Assembly: GCF_042685265.1 (NCBI RefSeq)
Contig: NZ_JBHUMX010000035.1
Reading direction: 5' to 3' (one strand)
Source: Oceanobacillus_B kapialis
GTDB taxonomy: Bacteria; Bacillota; Bacilli; Bacillales; Amphibacillaceae
DNA length: 64,000 bases
The position numbers and the translations under genes are program-made. This document shows, in pieces, positions 8,867 through 18,781 of the stretch. The stretch's first letter is position 1. The number at the start of each line of letters is the position of its first letter. The notes beneath the pieces are model-generated. The model was not told the origin of the DNA, did no database searches, and saw only the letters and a list, made by a program, of their open reading frames with translations.

Positions 8867-10462
8867 TTGAAAATGGTAGAAAAAAACGGTAGCACAAAAT
8901 GGGAACAACATTCACAGCTATTAGAAAATTTGTCAGTCCCTCGTCTCATCCAAAAGATTTTAGCGAAAAAGGAAGCCACATTAACTGCTACTGGCGCGAT
9001 CAGAGCTACTACTGGTAAATATACTGGACGCTCTCCAAAAGATAAATTCATTGTTCGTGATGCGGTTAGTGAAAACTTGGTGGATTGGGGCCCCGTTAAT
9101 CAGTCTATTGATGAAGCAACCTTCGAGAAACTATACAGAAAAACAACGGATTACTTAAAGAACCAAAAAGAACTATATCGCTTTAAAGGATTTGCTGGAG
9201 CTGATCCAGAATATCGTCTTCCACTACAAGTAATCACTGAATATGCTTGGCATAATCTATTTGCAAGACAGCTATTCATTACACCTAACAAAGAGGAGTT
9301 AGCCAACCATCAAGCCGAATTCACCGTATTGTCAGCACCAGGCTTTATTGCAGATCCAATTACTGATAAGACACATTCAGAAACATTTATTATTATCTCT
9401 TTCAAAAAACGCATTATCCTCATCGGAGGAACAGAATACGCTGGGGAAATTAAAAAGTCTATTTTCTCGGTAATGAATTATCTTTTGCCACAACGGGAGG
9501 TCCTTCCTATGCATTGCTCTGCGAATGTTGGAGAAGAAGGCGAAGTTGCCCTATTCTTTGGCTTATCCGGAACCGGAAAAACCACCCTTTCAGCTGACCC
9601 ATACCGCAGGCTAATCGGTGATGATGAACATGGCTGGAGTAATAGAGGAGTTTTCAACATAGAGGGTGGCTGCTATGCAAAGTGCATTAACCTTTCTAAA
9701 GAAAAAGAACCGCAAATCTATAATGCGATAAGATTCGGATCTGTATTGGAGAACGTCTCCCTCGATCCTGAAACGGACCTGCCAGATTATTCGAATACTG
9801 AACTAACAGAAAACACGCGGGCTGCTTATCCAATTGAGAATATGAACAATGTGGTCACTCCAAGTGTTGCTGGACAGCCAAACGCCATAATTTTTTTAAC
9901 GGCGGACGCTTCCGGCACGCTTCCGCCTATTAGTAAATTAACAAGCGAGCAAGCGATGTACCATTTCCTAAGTGGTTATACGAGCAAGCTTGCTGGCACC
10001 GAACGCGGTGTAACAGAACCACAGGCAACTTTTTCAGCATGTTTTGGGGCACCCTTTTTACCACTTTCCCCTTCCGTCTATGCTGAAATGCTCGGGAAAA
10101 AAATTAAGGAACATGCGGTGAACGTATTTTTAATTAACACCGGATGGACTGGTGGCTCCTATGGAAAAGGCGGCGAGCGGATTAAGTTATCGTATACAAG
10201 AGCGATGGTGTATGCCGCATTAGCAGGAGAATTGAACAACGTGGATACGGTACTAGACGAGATTTTTGGATTGCAGATCCCACACGAGGTACCCGGCGTT
10301 CCTGAACATTTATTGGTACCTGCAAATGCGTGGGCAAATATAGATGACTATCAAAAAAACGCACAGCAGCTAGCAATGAAGTTTCACAACAATTTTCAGA
10401 AATTCACCGAAGCCAGTCCATCAATTCAACAAGCTGGACCATTGTACGGAAAGAATCTTTAA
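8867..10462 (+). CDS. pckA: Phosphoenolpyruvate carboxykinase (ATP)
   Basis: Gluconeogenic enzyme converting oxaloacetate and ATP to PEP, CO2 and ADP in the cytoplasm. About 531 residues. The kinase-1a loop GLSGTGKTT, the [16 protein letters not shown]-terminal block, and the LIGDDEHGW and [11 protein letters not shown] motifs are all present. The start is uncertain: TTG at 8867 lies 7 nt after AGGTAGGTG, ATG at 8873 is 13 nt away, and an upstream in-frame start at 8831 lacks a site. Monocistronic with its own terminator, next to metK as in B. subtilis. Confidence 0.95.
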   Translation: MKMVEKNGSTKWEQHSQLLENLSVPRLIQKILAKKEATLTATGAIRATTGKYTGRSPKDKFIVRDAVSENLVDWGPVNQSIDEATFEKLYRKTTDYLKNQKELYRFKGFAGADPEYRLPLQVITEYAWHNLFARQLFITPNKEELANHQAEFTVLSAPGFIADPITDKTHSETFIIISFKKRIILIGGTEYAGEIKKSIFSVMNYLLPQREVLPMHCSANVGEEGEVALFFGLSGTGKTTLSADPYRRLIGDDEHGWSNRGVFNIEGGCYAKCINLSKEKEPQIYNAIRFGSVLENVSLDPETDLPDYSNTELTENTRAAYPIENMNNVVTPSVAGQPNAIIFLTADASGTLPPISKLTSEQAMYHFLSGYTSKLAGTERGVTEPQATFSACFGAPFLPLSPSVYAEMLGKKIKEHAVNVFLINTGWTGGSYGKGGERIKLSYTRAMVYAALAGELNNVDTVLDEIFGLQIPHEVPGVPEHLLVPANAWANIDDYQKNAQQLAMKFHNNFQKFTEASPSIQQAGPLYGKNL

Positions 10463-10476
10463 TGTGCGATAGTATT

Positions 10477-10509
10477 AAAAGGGGGAGAACGTAATGTTCT
10501 CCCTTTTTT
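10477..10509 (+). terminator. pckA terminator
   Basis: GGGGGAGAAC - GTAAT - GTTCTCCC followed by six T residues. Confidence 0.92.
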
Positions 10510-10547
10510 ATTATTGCAGGAAATTATAGAATCCTAATGCTTTGGAT

Positions 10548-10598
10548 AAAGTGAAACTTCATTTGTTGGGGCTTCCCCTTCCTCCGCTCCTGCAACCA
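10548..10598 (+). repeat. Family A repeat, copy 2 (left part only)
   Basis: AAAGTGAAACTTCATTTGTT followed by a pyrimidine-rich CTTCCCCTTCCTCC stretch matches the left half of the family A element; the right half is missing. Confidence 0.65.
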
Positions 10599-10712
10599 GA
10601 GGCTAGTGCGATTTCCTCGCCTCCATACGTGAGCCCGGTGGACCCGGGTCATGCCGACGTTTCCCAGGATGGGGCGAAAATAGTTGGCCTTCCTTAAAGC
10701 GGCCCCCCTCTT
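10599..10712 (-). repeat. Family B repeat, decayed copy
   Basis: The stretch ACGTGAGCCCGG..GGGTCATGCCGA and the TTGGCCTTCCTTAAAGCGGCC tail align with the reverse complement of the element at 59558-59888. The rest has diverged. No gene lies in 10463-10802 apart from the pckA terminator and these two repeat remnants. Confidence 0.6.
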
Positions 10713-10802
10713 TTGTTTTTAAAAATAGGCTATCACACATTTCCCCTAATCGCATAAACTGTTTTGACATTACCATCTAATGAATTGAGGGGGCCAGGTT
10801 AA

Positions 10803-11792
10803 ATGAAAAAGTTCTTAAAAATGATTGCCGCATGTGCTCTGTTGCCGATGATTCTTATTGGATGTAATCAAAGCACAACTTCCTCCATTAAGCTAGCTGA
10901 AGTAACACGCTCTTTATTTTATGCCCCACAATATGTTGCTTTAGAAAAAGGCTATTTTGAAGAGGAAGGTTTGGATGTTGAGTTGCAAACAACATGGGGC
11001 GGGGATAAAACCATGACGGCACTGCTTTCTGACGGTGCAGATATCGCACTCGTTGGTTCGGAAACATCCATCTACGTATACGCACAGAATTCAAAAGATC
11101 CTGTTATAAATTTTGCACAGTTAACCCAGACAGATGGAACTTTTCTAGTTGCAAAAGAACCGAAGCCAGATTTTAAATGGGAAGATTTAAAAGACAGCAC
11201 CTTTTTAGGACAGCGTAAAGGCGGCATGCCACAAATGGTAGGCGAATTTGTTTTAAAGAAGCATGGCATTGATCCGAAGAATGATTTAGAGCTCCAGCAA
11301 AATATTGACTTCGCCAACATTCCAGGTGCCTTCGTTTCTGGGGATGCAGAATATGTGCAATTATTTGAACCGACAGCAAGTACTTTTGAAAAAGAAGGAA
11401 AAGGTCATATAGTAGCTTCATTTGGAGAAGAATCAGGCCATGTACCATACACTGTCTTTATGACAAAGCAAAGTTATCTGGATAAGAACGAAGAAGAAGT
11501 ACAAAAATTTACAAGAGCTGTTTATAAGGCCCAGAAATGGGTTGAGGAAACAAGCGCATCCGAAATTGCCGAGGTTATTCACCCATATTTCGAGGATACA
11601 GACCTAGAATTATTAGCAGCTTCAATCGACAGATATAAAAGTCAGGGATCTTTTGCTACGGATCCAATTCTGGACAAAGAAGAATGGCAGAACCTAAAAG
11701 CAATTATGGATGAAGCAGGCGAGCTTCCCGCAGATATCCCTTATGAAGAGCTTGTTAACACATCTATTGCAGAAGACATTATGAAAGAATAG
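10803..11792 (+). CDS. ytlA: ABC transporter substrate-binding lipoprotein (YtlA, NMT1/ThiY-like)
   Basis: 329 residues; lipoprotein signal with lipobox LIGC (Cys at residue 21), so it is membrane-anchored outside the cell. The body is an NMT1/SsuA-like periplasmic-binding fold (EVTRSLFYAPQYVALEKGYF near the N terminus). The family imports thiamine precursors, sulfonates or nitrate-like solutes; the substrate of YtlABCD is not known. No TPP riboswitch precedes it, which weakens a thiamine assignment. First gene of a three-gene operon with ytlC and ytlD. Confidence 0.88.
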   Translation: MKKFLKMIAACALLPMILIGCNQSTTSSIKLAEVTRSLFYAPQYVALEKGYFEEEGLDVELQTTWGGDKTMTALLSDGADIALVGSETSIYVYAQNSKDPVINFAQLTQTDGTFLVAKEPKPDFKWEDLKDSTFLGQRKGGMPQMVGEFVLKKHGIDPKNDLELQQNIDFANIPGAFVSGDAEYVQLFEPTASTFEKEGKGHIVASFGEESGHVPYTVFMTKQSYLDKNEEEVQKFTRAVYKAQKWVEETSASEIAEVIHPYFEDTDLELLAASIDRYKSQGSFATDPILDKEEWQNLKAIMDEAGELPADIPYEELVNTSIAEDIMKE

Positions 11793-11804
11793 GGGGATGA
11801 TCAC

Positions 11805-12629
11805 ATGTCTTTTCTCACATTGGATCATGTCTCCCACCACTATTTCTCGGCAAAAAATTATACAAAGGCGCTAAAAGATGTTTCCTTGTCTATCAAGGAA
11901 GGGGAATTTATTGCATTACTCGGTCCTAGCGGTTGCGGAAAGTCAACCTTACTTTCTATTATTGCAGGCATTGTTGAGCATACTGCAGGGCAAGTATTAT
12001 TAGAAAACGAACCAATAAAGCCGAGTGATAAGGCCATGGGCTATATGCTCCAACAGGATTACTTATTTCCTTGGAAGACGATTATCCAAAATGTAATGAT
12101 TGGTCCTAAAATTCATGGCACAACAAATGCTGCTATTCGTCAAAAAGCAGAAGCTTTGCTGGAGAAGGTTGGACTTCCTGAGATTTCAGAATCCTATCCT
12201 GGTGCATTATCTGGTGGAATGCGCCAGCGTGTTGCCCTTGTAAGAACGTTATTGAACGATCCAAAAATACTGCTGCTTGATGAACCCTTTTCTGCGCTAG
12301 ATTACCAAACAAAACTAAAGCTTGAAAACCTCGTCTCCGCAACCTTGAAGTCGTACAACAAAACAGCAATCCTAGTTACACATGATATTGGCGAAGCAAT
12401 CGCTATGGCAGATCGGATTTTTGTCATGGAAGCAAACCCTGGTATGATTTCAAAAATATTTGAAGTACCCATTGAGCTACGTCAAGAAGCACCATTTTCG
12501 GTACGAAAACACCCTAAATATCAAATGCTATTTGATAAAGTTTGGGAGGAATTAGAAGACAAAGAGGGAACTTCGGCAGAATTAAAGGTGGTGATAGAAG
12601 AAGATGGCACCCGAAACGAAAACGGATAA
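11805..12629 (+). CDS. ytlC: ABC transporter ATP-binding protein (YtlC)
   Basis: 274 residues. Walker [10 protein letters not shown] at residues 40-48, ABC signature LSGGMRQR from 135, Walker [13 protein letters not shown] near 154-165 and the H-loop in THDIGEA. It powers import of the solute captured by YtlA. It starts 12 bp after ytlA and overlaps the start of ytlD by 26 bp, so the three are co-translated and probably form one transporter. Confidence 0.95.
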   Translation: MSFLTLDHVSHHYFSAKNYTKALKDVSLSIKEGEFIALLGPSGCGKSTLLSIIAGIVEHTAGQVLLENEPIKPSDKAMGYMLQQDYLFPWKTIIQNVMIGPKIHGTTNAAIRQKAEALLEKVGLPEISESYPGALSGGMRQRVALVRTLLNDPKILLLDEPFSALDYQTKLKLENLVSATLKSYNKTAILVTHDIGEAIAMADRIFVMEANPGMISKIFEVPIELRQEAPFSVRKHPKYQMLFDKVWEELEDKEGTSAELKVVIEEDGTRNENG

Positions 12630-13416
12630 CCAGTTATTTCAACAACACAAAAATGGCTTAAAGCGTGAAAAAAGAATCGTGCTCACCTGGCAGGCAATAT
12701 TATTAATTGCTTTCATAGGCTTTTGGGAAATTGCCAGCAAGTTCTATTGGATTGATCCACTTCTATTTAGTTCTCCTTCTGAAGTGACTCAGGTATTACT
12801 AGCTAATATGGCGGACGGATCGATGGTCACACATATACAAATTACGTTGTTTGAAACAATAGCTGGCTTTCTCATTGGAACTATTGCCGGTATTCTGTTT
12901 GCAAGTATACTATGGACTTCACCAAGGTTTTCGAGAATCATGGATCCATATCTCGTAATTATGAATGCTATGCCTAAAGTTGCACTAGGTCCCATCTTAA
13001 TTGTAGCTCTGGGAACAGGATATTTCTCAATTATCGCAATGGGTGCACTCGTCTCTGTAATTATCACCACACTCGTCGTGTACAATGCGTTTAATGAGGT
13101 TGATCCGAACTACGAAAAAGTGCTAAAAAGCTTCGGAGCGACACGCTGGCAGCAATTTAAAGAAGCTATTTTTCCCGCTACCCTTCCAGCTATGATCTCC
13201 ACCTTAAAGGTAAATGTTGGACTATCTTGGGTAGGGGTTATTGTAGGGGAATTCCTTGTCGCAAAGCAAGGCCTTGGGTATTTAATAATTTATGGATTCC
13301 AAGTTTTTGATTTCTCTCTTGTTCTCTCAAGTCTTGTGCTCATTGCTATATTCGCAGCAATTATGTACAAAGTTGTAGAAAAATTGGAAGGTTGGCTTAT
13401 AAAGAATAAGGCCTAA
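12604..13416 (+). CDS. ytlD: ABC transporter permease (YtlD)
   Basis: 270 residues with six or so hydrophobic helices and the BPD_transp_1 EAA loop ([24 protein letters not shown]) that contacts the ATPase. The usual partner of NMT1-type binding proteins. Its start lies inside the end of ytlC. A bidirectional terminator follows and separates it from the convergent ytkD. Confidence 0.94.
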   Translation: MAPETKTDNQLFQQHKNGLKREKRIVLTWQAILLIAFIGFWEIASKFYWIDPLLFSSPSEVTQVLLANMADGSMVTHIQITLFETIAGFLIGTIAGILFASILWTSPRFSRIMDPYLVIMNAMPKVALGPILIVALGTGYFSIIAMGALVSVIITTLVVYNAFNEVDPNYEKVLKSFGATRWQQFKEAIFPATLPAMISTLKVNVGLSWVGVIVGEFLVAKQGLGYLIIYGFQVFDFSLVLSSLVLIAIFAAIMYKVVEKLEGWLIKNKA

Positions 13417-13420
13417 AGCA

Positions 13421-13452
13421 AAAAAATCGCCTATACCATCATAGGCGATTTT
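13421..13452. terminator. Terminator between ytlD and ytkD
   Basis: AAAATCGCCTAT (13423-13434) / ATAGGCGATTTT (13441-13452), A/T runs on both sides. Confidence 0.9.
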
Positions 13453-13918
13453 ATAATGTAGTCTTTATATAGTCGATACAATGAGGCAAGACTTCATCCT
13501 TCATAATAAAACTAAATCCACTGCTTTGCTTAATATTTTCAGGAATTGTATCTAATAACTTAGGGCCCTCTGTTTCAAAATAAGTAATCTTAGGGTGCAG
13601 GGAATCCACGACCGCATAATATATATTTTTGGCTACATGCTCCCTTTTTCCGTATACATAATATTGCCCAATATAACATAATTGCTGAATTTCTCCACCA
13701 GTTTCTTCCATAACCTCCCTTTTAGCTGCCTGCTCGGCTGTCTCCCCTTTTTCCACTTTACCTCCAGGGAATTCTAAGCCTCTTTCTTTATGTTTCGTAA
13801 GTAACCATTTATCTTTATACTTACAGATGACCCATACGTGGCGGGGATCTTCAGAAAAAGGGTGATGCTGAAAAGATAGCTTCACCTCATTATTGTAATA
13901 ATCCTTAAATGTAAACAT
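13451..13918 (-). CDS. ytkD: Nudix hydrolase YtkD (nucleoside triphosphate/RNA pyrophosphohydrolase)
   Basis: 155 residues. The complete Nudix box GGKVEKGETAEQAAKREVMEETGG lies near residues 52-75, with the metal-binding REVMEET core. Close in sequence to B. subtilis YtkD, reported to hydrolyse oxidised nucleotides and to act on 5'-triphosphate RNA. The start is the second methionine (MFTFKDYY), which aligns with B. subtilis and has GAAGG upstream. It shares a terminator with ytlD and is in the B. subtilis position. Confidence 0.9.
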   Translation of the reverse strand: MFTFKDYYNNEVKLSFQHHPFSEDPRHVWVICKYKDKWLLTKHKERGLEFPGGKVEKGETAEQAAKREVMEETGGEIQQLCYIGQYYVYGKREHVAKNIYYAVVDSLHPKITYFETEGPKLLDTIPENIKQSSGFSFIMKDEVLPHCIDYIKTTL

Positions 13919-13953
13919 CGTTTCAACTGCCTTCATAAACTGTATCTTCTAGA

Positions 13954-14502
13954 TTAGGAAATGGACGCACTTGCTATCTTCCATGTTCCATCGTAGGTAA
14001 ATTTCATTTCTATTGTGTATGCACCATGCAATGCCGTTTCATTTGATTGTATGATTTTCACAACGTTATCTTCTAATTGTACCATATCATATTGGTTGTC
14101 CGCTATAAACCAAGGTGGCGTCTCCGTTGGAAGGATATAAAGCCCATCTGCTTCTTCCGTATAATAATAATCCACAAATGGCTTAACCATTTCTTCTTCG
14201 GCAATAGAATGAAATGCGGATAGCAATTGTGCTTTGGAGTCCATATTCTTTACTTTATACTTTTCATCAGAGGGCTGAACCAATGTATCCATAAACTCTT
14301 TTGTCAGTTCTTTCACTTGTGCATCTTGTAACGTTTGTTGTTGCGGTACATCTTTCACTGCTTTTTCCACATTAGATACTTCATGTGTTTTAGCTGAAGA
14401 GGTTTTAGGATCAGCCTCTATCTCTTGCGTCATAAGTATACTACATATCATTAATACAGGGACAGTAAATGTTATAAGGGTCATTTGAACTAATTTTTTC
14501 AT
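13954..14502 (-). CDS. Membrane-anchored or secreted protein, unknown function
   Basis: 182 residues. N-terminal hydrophobic segment (residues 3-25) acts as signal peptide or anchor; no lipobox at the expected spacing. The remainder is acidic, with a low-complexity linker (about 30-60) and a compact C-terminal domain ending in a beta-rich EMKFTYDGTWKIAS segment reminiscent of NTF2-like or DUF4829-like folds, which I cannot confirm. GAGGAGG precedes the start. It may be co-transcribed with ytkD, 35 bp downstream. Confidence 0.7.
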   Translation of the reverse strand: MKKLVQMTLITFTVPVLMICSILMTQEIEADPKTSSAKTHEVSNVEKAVKDVPQQQTLQDAQVKELTKEFMDTLVQPSDEKYKVKNMDSKAQLLSAFHSIAEEEMVKPFVDYYYTEEADGLYILPTETPPWFIADNQYDMVQLEDNVVKIIQSNETALHGAYTIEMKFTYDGTWKIASASIS

Positions 14503-14572
14503 ATAAAGCCTCCTCTAGGGGTCTGTAATACTATTCCATTTTTCATGAGGAGATAAACCCTAAAATAGGAAA

Positions 14573-14597
14573 AGCCACAACTGATTCAGTTGCAGCT
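14573..14597 (-). terminator. Terminator after the 106-residue hypothetical gene
   Basis: Minus strand AGCTGCAACTG..CAGTTGTGGCT hairpin followed by TTTTCC. Confidence 0.7.
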
Positions 14598-14613
14598 CTC
14601 CAGCAAAGCTCCC

Positions 14614-14934
14614 TTACATATGCTCGTCGCCTAGTATACCCATTTGCTCAATATGTGACTTTGTTTCTGCTTCTCCTAATTCGTAAATCATTTGATAAGC
14701 CTGAGTCATTTCATCATCATAGTAGTCATTGGATCTATCATTATGGTAAGGGATTATTGGTACATGTGCTCGAAAAAATGTTTTTATGCCTGCTTCATGC
14801 ATTAGGTTAAATTTATCTCGGAGTATCGCAACTTCATCCTCTGTGGCATGGATAATAAATTCTTCGTTGTTATCGTATTTTTCTTGTGAGATTTCGCCTG
14901 CACCAACATTTACGTAAAACTTTTTCTTCTCCAT
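14614..14934 (-). CDS. Conserved hypothetical protein, small and acidic
   Basis: 106 residues, soluble, rich in Glu, Asp and Tyr, without signal or membrane segment. The pattern EEFIIHATEDEVAILRDKFNLMHEAG followed by AHVPIIPYHNDRSNDYYDDEM suggests a compact alpha/beta protein; similar Bacillus proteins carry a vague hydrolase label that nothing here supports. AGGAGGTG precedes the ATG. Monocistronic between two terminators. Confidence 0.75.
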   Translation of the reverse strand: MEKKKFYVNVGAGEISQEKYDNNEEFIIHATEDEVAILRDKFNLMHEAGIKTFFRAHVPIIPYHNDRSNDYYDDEMTQAYQMIYELGEAETKSHIEQMGILGDEHM

Positions 14935-15004
14935 ACAGCACCTCCTTACATTAGATTGTCACAAATTCACCTGAAGCATGTATGGAGGGCTATGAAAAAC
15001 CATT

Positions 15005-15037
15005 AAAAAAGACCTGTCATTCCAAAGAAGACAAGTC
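15005..15037 (-). terminator. Terminator after the siderophore ATPase gene
   Basis: Minus strand GACTTGTC (15030-15037) / GACAGGTC (15011-15018) stem then six T residues. Confidence 0.82.
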
Positions 15038-15050
15038 CAGTTCAATTAAT

Positions 15051-15869
15051 TCATACCGTTTGTTGTTTACCTTGCGCAAAAATACAGCGACCTTTACCAT
15101 GCGGAATACACATTGGTGTACCGAATCTTGGATCAAACGTTACGTCACACATCATTTCAAACACTTCGTGCACAAGATTACAGTTAATAATTTCTTCTGG
15201 CTTCCCTTGTGCAAATACCTTTTTATCCTTTATCGCAACGATATGATGCGCATAACGACAAGCTAGATTTAAATCATGTAACACCATTACGACTGTGCGC
15301 CCATCTTTTTCATTTAAATCAAATAATAAATCCAGGACATCAATCTGATGGGTCATATCTAAATAAGTTGTCGGTTCATCAAGCAATATCATCTCTGTTT
15401 CTTGTGCTAATGTCATAGCAATCCATGCGCGTTGGCGTTGCCCACCTGAAAGGGAATCAACAGAACGATCTTTAAGGTGGTGCATATTCGTTGATTGAAG
15501 AGCATTAAATACTGCTTCCTCGTCCTCTTTTGACCATTGTTTTAAAAAGCCACGGTAAGGATGTCTACCTTGTTTTACTAGTTCGTTCACGGTTAAGCCT
15601 TCTGGTGTAATCGGACTTTGAGGTAATATCGCTAATTTTTTAGCGACTTCCTTTGTAGCAACCTTTGCAATATCCTCCCCATCAAGGACAATGTCACCGC
15701 CCTTTGGTTTTAGAAGACGTGCCAAAGAACGCAGCAATGTTGACTTTCCGCAACCGTTACCACCTATGAAAACAGTGATTTCCCCTTTAGGAATCGATAT
15801 ATTTAAATCGTCTATTATAATATCCTCGCCATATCCGAGTGTTAAATTATTCGCGGTTAATGTTTGCAT
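15051..15869 (-). CDS. yusV: Iron-siderophore ABC transporter ATP-binding protein (YusV/FecE type)
   Basis: 272 residues. Walker A GGNGCGKST at 36-44, signature LSGGQRQR near 137, Walker B MILLDEPTTYLD near 157-168 and H-loop HDLNLA. The C-terminal cysteine-containing FDPRFGTPMCIPHGKGRC is typical of the FhuC/FecE/YusV subfamily. B. subtilis YusV serves several siderophore permeases and is encoded apart from them; the same is inferred here since no permease or binding protein is adjacent. A strong Fur box lies about 120 bp upstream. Confidence 0.92.
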   Translation of the reverse strand: MQTLTANNLTLGYGEDIIIDDLNISIPKGEITVFIGGNGCGKSTLLRSLARLLKPKGGDIVLDGEDIAKVATKEVAKKLAILPQSPITPEGLTVNELVKQGRHPYRGFLKQWSKEDEEAVFNALQSTNMHHLKDRSVDSLSGGQRQRAWIAMTLAQETEMILLDEPTTYLDMTHQIDVLDLLFDLNEKDGRTVVMVLHDLNLACRYAHHIVAIKDKKVFAQGKPEEIINCNLVHEVFEMMCDVTFDPRFGTPMCIPHGKGRCIFAQGKQQTV

Positions 15870-15984
15870 TGGAATCTCTCCCTCTACATCTTACTCCATG
15901 TTGTAGATCACTTACTTTTCGTTCGTTCCTGATTTTGTGTATTACTTACAGTTTATTGGGTTTTTCCATTTTCGTCAATGTATT

Positions 15985-15999
15985 TGAGAATGATTTTCA
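15985..15999. promoter_or_regulatory. Fur box between yusV and ycgT
   Basis: TGAGAATGATTTTCA matches the 7-1-7 inverted repeat TGATAATnATTATCA at 12 of 14 defined positions. It lies in the 325-bp divergent intergenic region. Iron-loaded Fur should repress yusV and possibly ycgT; the rest of the spacer shows no other strong feature. Confidence 0.85.
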
Positions 16000-16194
16000 T
16001 TGATTATGTTGTGGTTAGGTCACGAAACGTACAAAAATTACCCCCCTGTATCCGGAATTGAGAAGTTGTCTTTTCTTTAAATTACACATTATAATGTACC
16101 GTTTAACAGATAAGAAATATGTGTTATTTGATAATTTTCCTGATTTTTTATAACCTACTATTAGGATTAAGGTAATTTCATCACAGGAGGCTAC

Positions 16195-17211
16195 ATGATG
16201 CCACAAGACCTAAAATTATATGACGTTACAATCGTTGGCGGGGGTCCAGTAGGATTATTTACAGCGTTTTACAGTGGAATGCGCGAAATGAAAACAAAGA
16301 TTATTGAGTACCTTCCTTTTTTAGGAGGGAAAGTTCCCTATTTTTATCCCGAGAAAATGATTTACGATATTGGTGGTATACCGAAGATCTCTGGAGAAGC
16401 ATTTACCGAACAATTAATAGAGCAAGCAAAAACATTTGATCCAGAGATTGTACTCAATGAGCAAGTTATGCATATGGAGAAGCAGCCTGACGGGTTTTTC
16501 TTACTTACAAGCCATAATGGTTCACAGCACTTAACGAAAACGATTATCCTGGCAACAGGCTTCGGAAGTTTAAAATCTGTGAAGATGGATCTACCTGAAG
16601 CTATTAATTTTGAAGGGGAAAGCCTACATTATGCGATTAATAAATTGACCGATTATGCAGGGAAAGATGTACTTATCTCAGGCGGTGGCAATTCTGCAGT
16701 TGATTGGGCGAATGAGCTGGAAGACATTGCAAATAAAGTATCTATCGTTCATCGCAAGCCAGAGTTCAAAGGGATTGAAAGAAACATAAGCAGAATGAAA
16801 AATTCTTCCGTAGATGTGTATCAGCCTTTCCGTGTTAGCGGATTATCTGGAGAAAATGGACAAGTTCACACAGCAACGATTACACATACGGAGGAGGACT
16901 CCCAACAGGAGATTCCGATTGACCGAGTGATTGTGAACCATGGGTTTGAAATAGACCTCGGTCCAATTACCGATTGGGGTGTGGAAATGCAGGATGGTAC
17001 CATTTTAGTGGATGGTAATATGTCCACCAATATTCCAGGCATCTTTGCGGTTGGTGATATATCCAATTATCCGAGCAAATTGAGCTTGATAGCGGGCGGT
17101 TTCCATGATGGCCCAATCGCCGTGAATCATGCCAAGCTCCATATTGCACCAAAAGAAGAACTGAAGCCTTTATATTCTACTAACCATGCGCCTTTGATCA
17201 ATCGAAAATAG
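16195..17211 (+). CDS. ycgT: Ferredoxin/flavodoxin-NADP+ reductase, YcgT-type (thioredoxin-reductase-like)
   Basis: 338 residues. FAD-binding GGGPVGLF at 15-22, NADPH-binding ISGGGNSAVDWA near 161, and the second FAD motif GIFAVGDI near 279. The TrxR-type CxxC is absent, as in FNR of this family. It differs from the yumC paralogue at 47829 around the flavin (GGKVPYFYPEK instead of [11 protein letters not shown]). B. subtilis YcgT is iron-regulated; the Fur box upstream supports an iron-limitation role such as supplying electrons for siderophore iron release. GGAGG suits the second ATG (16198) slightly better than the first. Confidence 0.88.
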   Translation: MMPQDLKLYDVTIVGGGPVGLFTAFYSGMREMKTKIIEYLPFLGGKVPYFYPEKMIYDIGGIPKISGEAFTEQLIEQAKTFDPEIVLNEQVMHMEKQPDGFFLLTSHNGSQHLTKTIILATGFGSLKSVKMDLPEAINFEGESLHYAINKLTDYAGKDVLISGGGNSAVDWANELEDIANKVSIVHRKPEFKGIERNISRMKNSSVDVYQPFRVSGLSGENGQVHTATITHTEEDSQQEIPIDRVIVNHGFEIDLGPITDWGVEMQDGTILVDGNMSTNIPGIFAVGDISNYPSKLSLIAGGFHDGPIAVNHAKLHIAPKEELKPLYSTNHAPLINRK

Positions 17212-17260
17212 GCTTTCTTCCTAATGAAGTTGCCCCTTATACTACAACAAGTAAAAGATC

Positions 17261-17295
17261 AAAACAGGATGTTCCCCAAGTGGGACATCCTGTTT
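17261..17295. terminator. Terminator between ycgT and menE
   Basis: AAACAGGATGTTCC (17262-17275) / GGGACATCCTGTTT; convergent genes share it. Confidence 0.9.
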
Positions 17296-17297
17296 AT

Positions 17298-18746
17298 TTA
17301 ATTTAAAAGGTCCAACAACTTATTTCGTTGTAATTTATTTGAAGCATTTCGTGGTAATGACGTGACAAAATGAAAGGCTGCAGGAACTTTGTAGGCCGCT
17401 AATTTTTCCTGGGCATACTTTTCAATCATATCTACTGTAATAAAATCATCTACTACTAAGAAAGCGACAGGCTTACTCCCCCATATGGGATCCACTTGGC
17501 CCGTTACCCCGACCTCTCTAACTCCTGTGAAAGCAGAAAGAACACTTTCTATTTCTGAAGGATAAATATTTTCCCCGCCGGAAATAATCAGATCTGTTCT
17601 TCTTTCCACCACATATAAAAAGCCTTCTTCGTCAACATATCCAAGATCACCGGTTGCCAACCAGCCCTCTTGCATAGCTTTATTGGTTGCATCCTCTTTT
17701 TTAAAATATCCGTTTGTTACCATTGGTCCCTTTACCCAAATCTCGCCAATTCCATCTTTATCTGGTCGACTTATTCTAAGCTGGGCAGGTGGCAAAGCTT
17801 TTCCAGCAGAACCAACTTTCTCAAGCGCGTCTCTTGCGCTTAGTGTCACAATTTGGGAAGCCGTTTCGGTCATGCCGAATGATTGGAAAACAGGTATGCC
17901 TTTGCCTTTGGTGGTTTGTAACAGAGATTGTGGAGCAGGACCGCCTCCAAGTAACATACACCGAAAATGCTCGGGATATACCTTCTCCCCAAGCTCTTCT
18001 AAAAGCTGTTGCAACATTACCGTAACGACCGAGAGAATGGTTACGCCCTTTTGGAAAATAGCAGTTTGCACAGTTTTTACATCAAATTTCTCCAATAAAA
18101 ATACTGGCATTCCATAGATGGCACTACGCATAAGAATTGAAAAACCACTAACATGGAAGAGTGGCAATGCTGCAAGCCATTTATCTTCTTTATGTAACCC
18201 TAGATTTAGCGCTGATCCGATTGCACTCCACCAATGGTTCCCATATGTGTGCATAACACCTTTAGGAAAACCTGTCGTCCCAGAAGTGTACATAATCGTA
18301 AAAAGCGAATCCAATTGAATCTCTTCTTGCAAAGCTACGGAGCTCTCTGGGTTATTTTCTATTTCTGTTAGCTCTACTACCATTTTCACTTTTAGTTCGT
18401 TTGCACGTTGCTGTTGACTAGCAGAAACTAACAGCACAGAGACATCAGCGTCGTTTAGCTGGTAGTTTAACTCAGAAGCTGTTAAACGTACATTTAGTAA
18501 AACGCCAACTGCCCCTATATAACTTAACGCATGGATTGTGATCATCATTGGCACACTATTTTCTGATAAGATACCGACATGATCTCCCTTTACTACTCCT
18601 AATGTGCCCAGTTTTTTTGCATAGGACTGGCTTTTCTCTTGCAGTTCCTTAAAGGTTAGGTATGAACCATCTGTTAATTCAACTGCTGTTTGATCAGGGG
18701 CTATTTCTGCCTGTTTTGACAACCAGTGAGGGATTGTGGTAGTCAT
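17298..18746 (-). CDS. menE: o-Succinylbenzoate-CoA ligase
   Basis: Activates o-succinylbenzoate to its CoA ester in menaquinone synthesis. 482 residues, ANL superfamily. AMP-binding P-loop YTSGTTGFPKG at 153-163, GMTETASQ near 297 and the GDLGYVDEEGF motif near 378 are intact, with the C-terminal lysine region KVPAAFHFV...LPRNASNKLQR. GAAAGGAGGG precedes the ATG. Last gene of the men cluster here; menC, which follows menE in B. subtilis, is missing, and the convergent ycgT lies beyond. Confidence 0.96.
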   Translation of the reverse strand: MTTTIPHWLSKQAEIAPDQTAVELTDGSYLTFKELQEKSQSYAKKLGTLGVVKGDHVGILSENSVPMMITIHALSYIGAVGVLLNVRLTASELNYQLNDADVSVLLVSASQQQRANELKVKMVVELTEIENNPESSVALQEEIQLDSLFTIMYTSGTTGFPKGVMHTYGNHWWSAIGSALNLGLHKEDKWLAALPLFHVSGFSILMRSAIYGMPVFLLEKFDVKTVQTAIFQKGVTILSVVTVMLQQLLEELGEKVYPEHFRCMLLGGGPAPQSLLQTTKGKGIPVFQSFGMTETASQIVTLSARDALEKVGSAGKALPPAQLRISRPDKDGIGEIWVKGPMVTNGYFKKEDATNKAMQEGWLATGDLGYVDEEGFLYVVERRTDLIISGGENIYPSEIESVLSAFTGVREVGVTGQVDPIWGSKPVAFLVVDDFITVDMIEKYAQEKLAAYKVPAAFHFVTSLPRNASNKLQRNKLLDLLN

Positions 18747-18781
18747 GTATGTACCCTCCTTTCATAAAGTGAAGTGAAGAA

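Noticed and set aside
10463..10802. TPP riboswitch expected before a ThiY-like ABC operon
   Set aside because: No CTGAGA or the downstream THI-box core is present; the spacer holds a terminator and repeat remnants instead.
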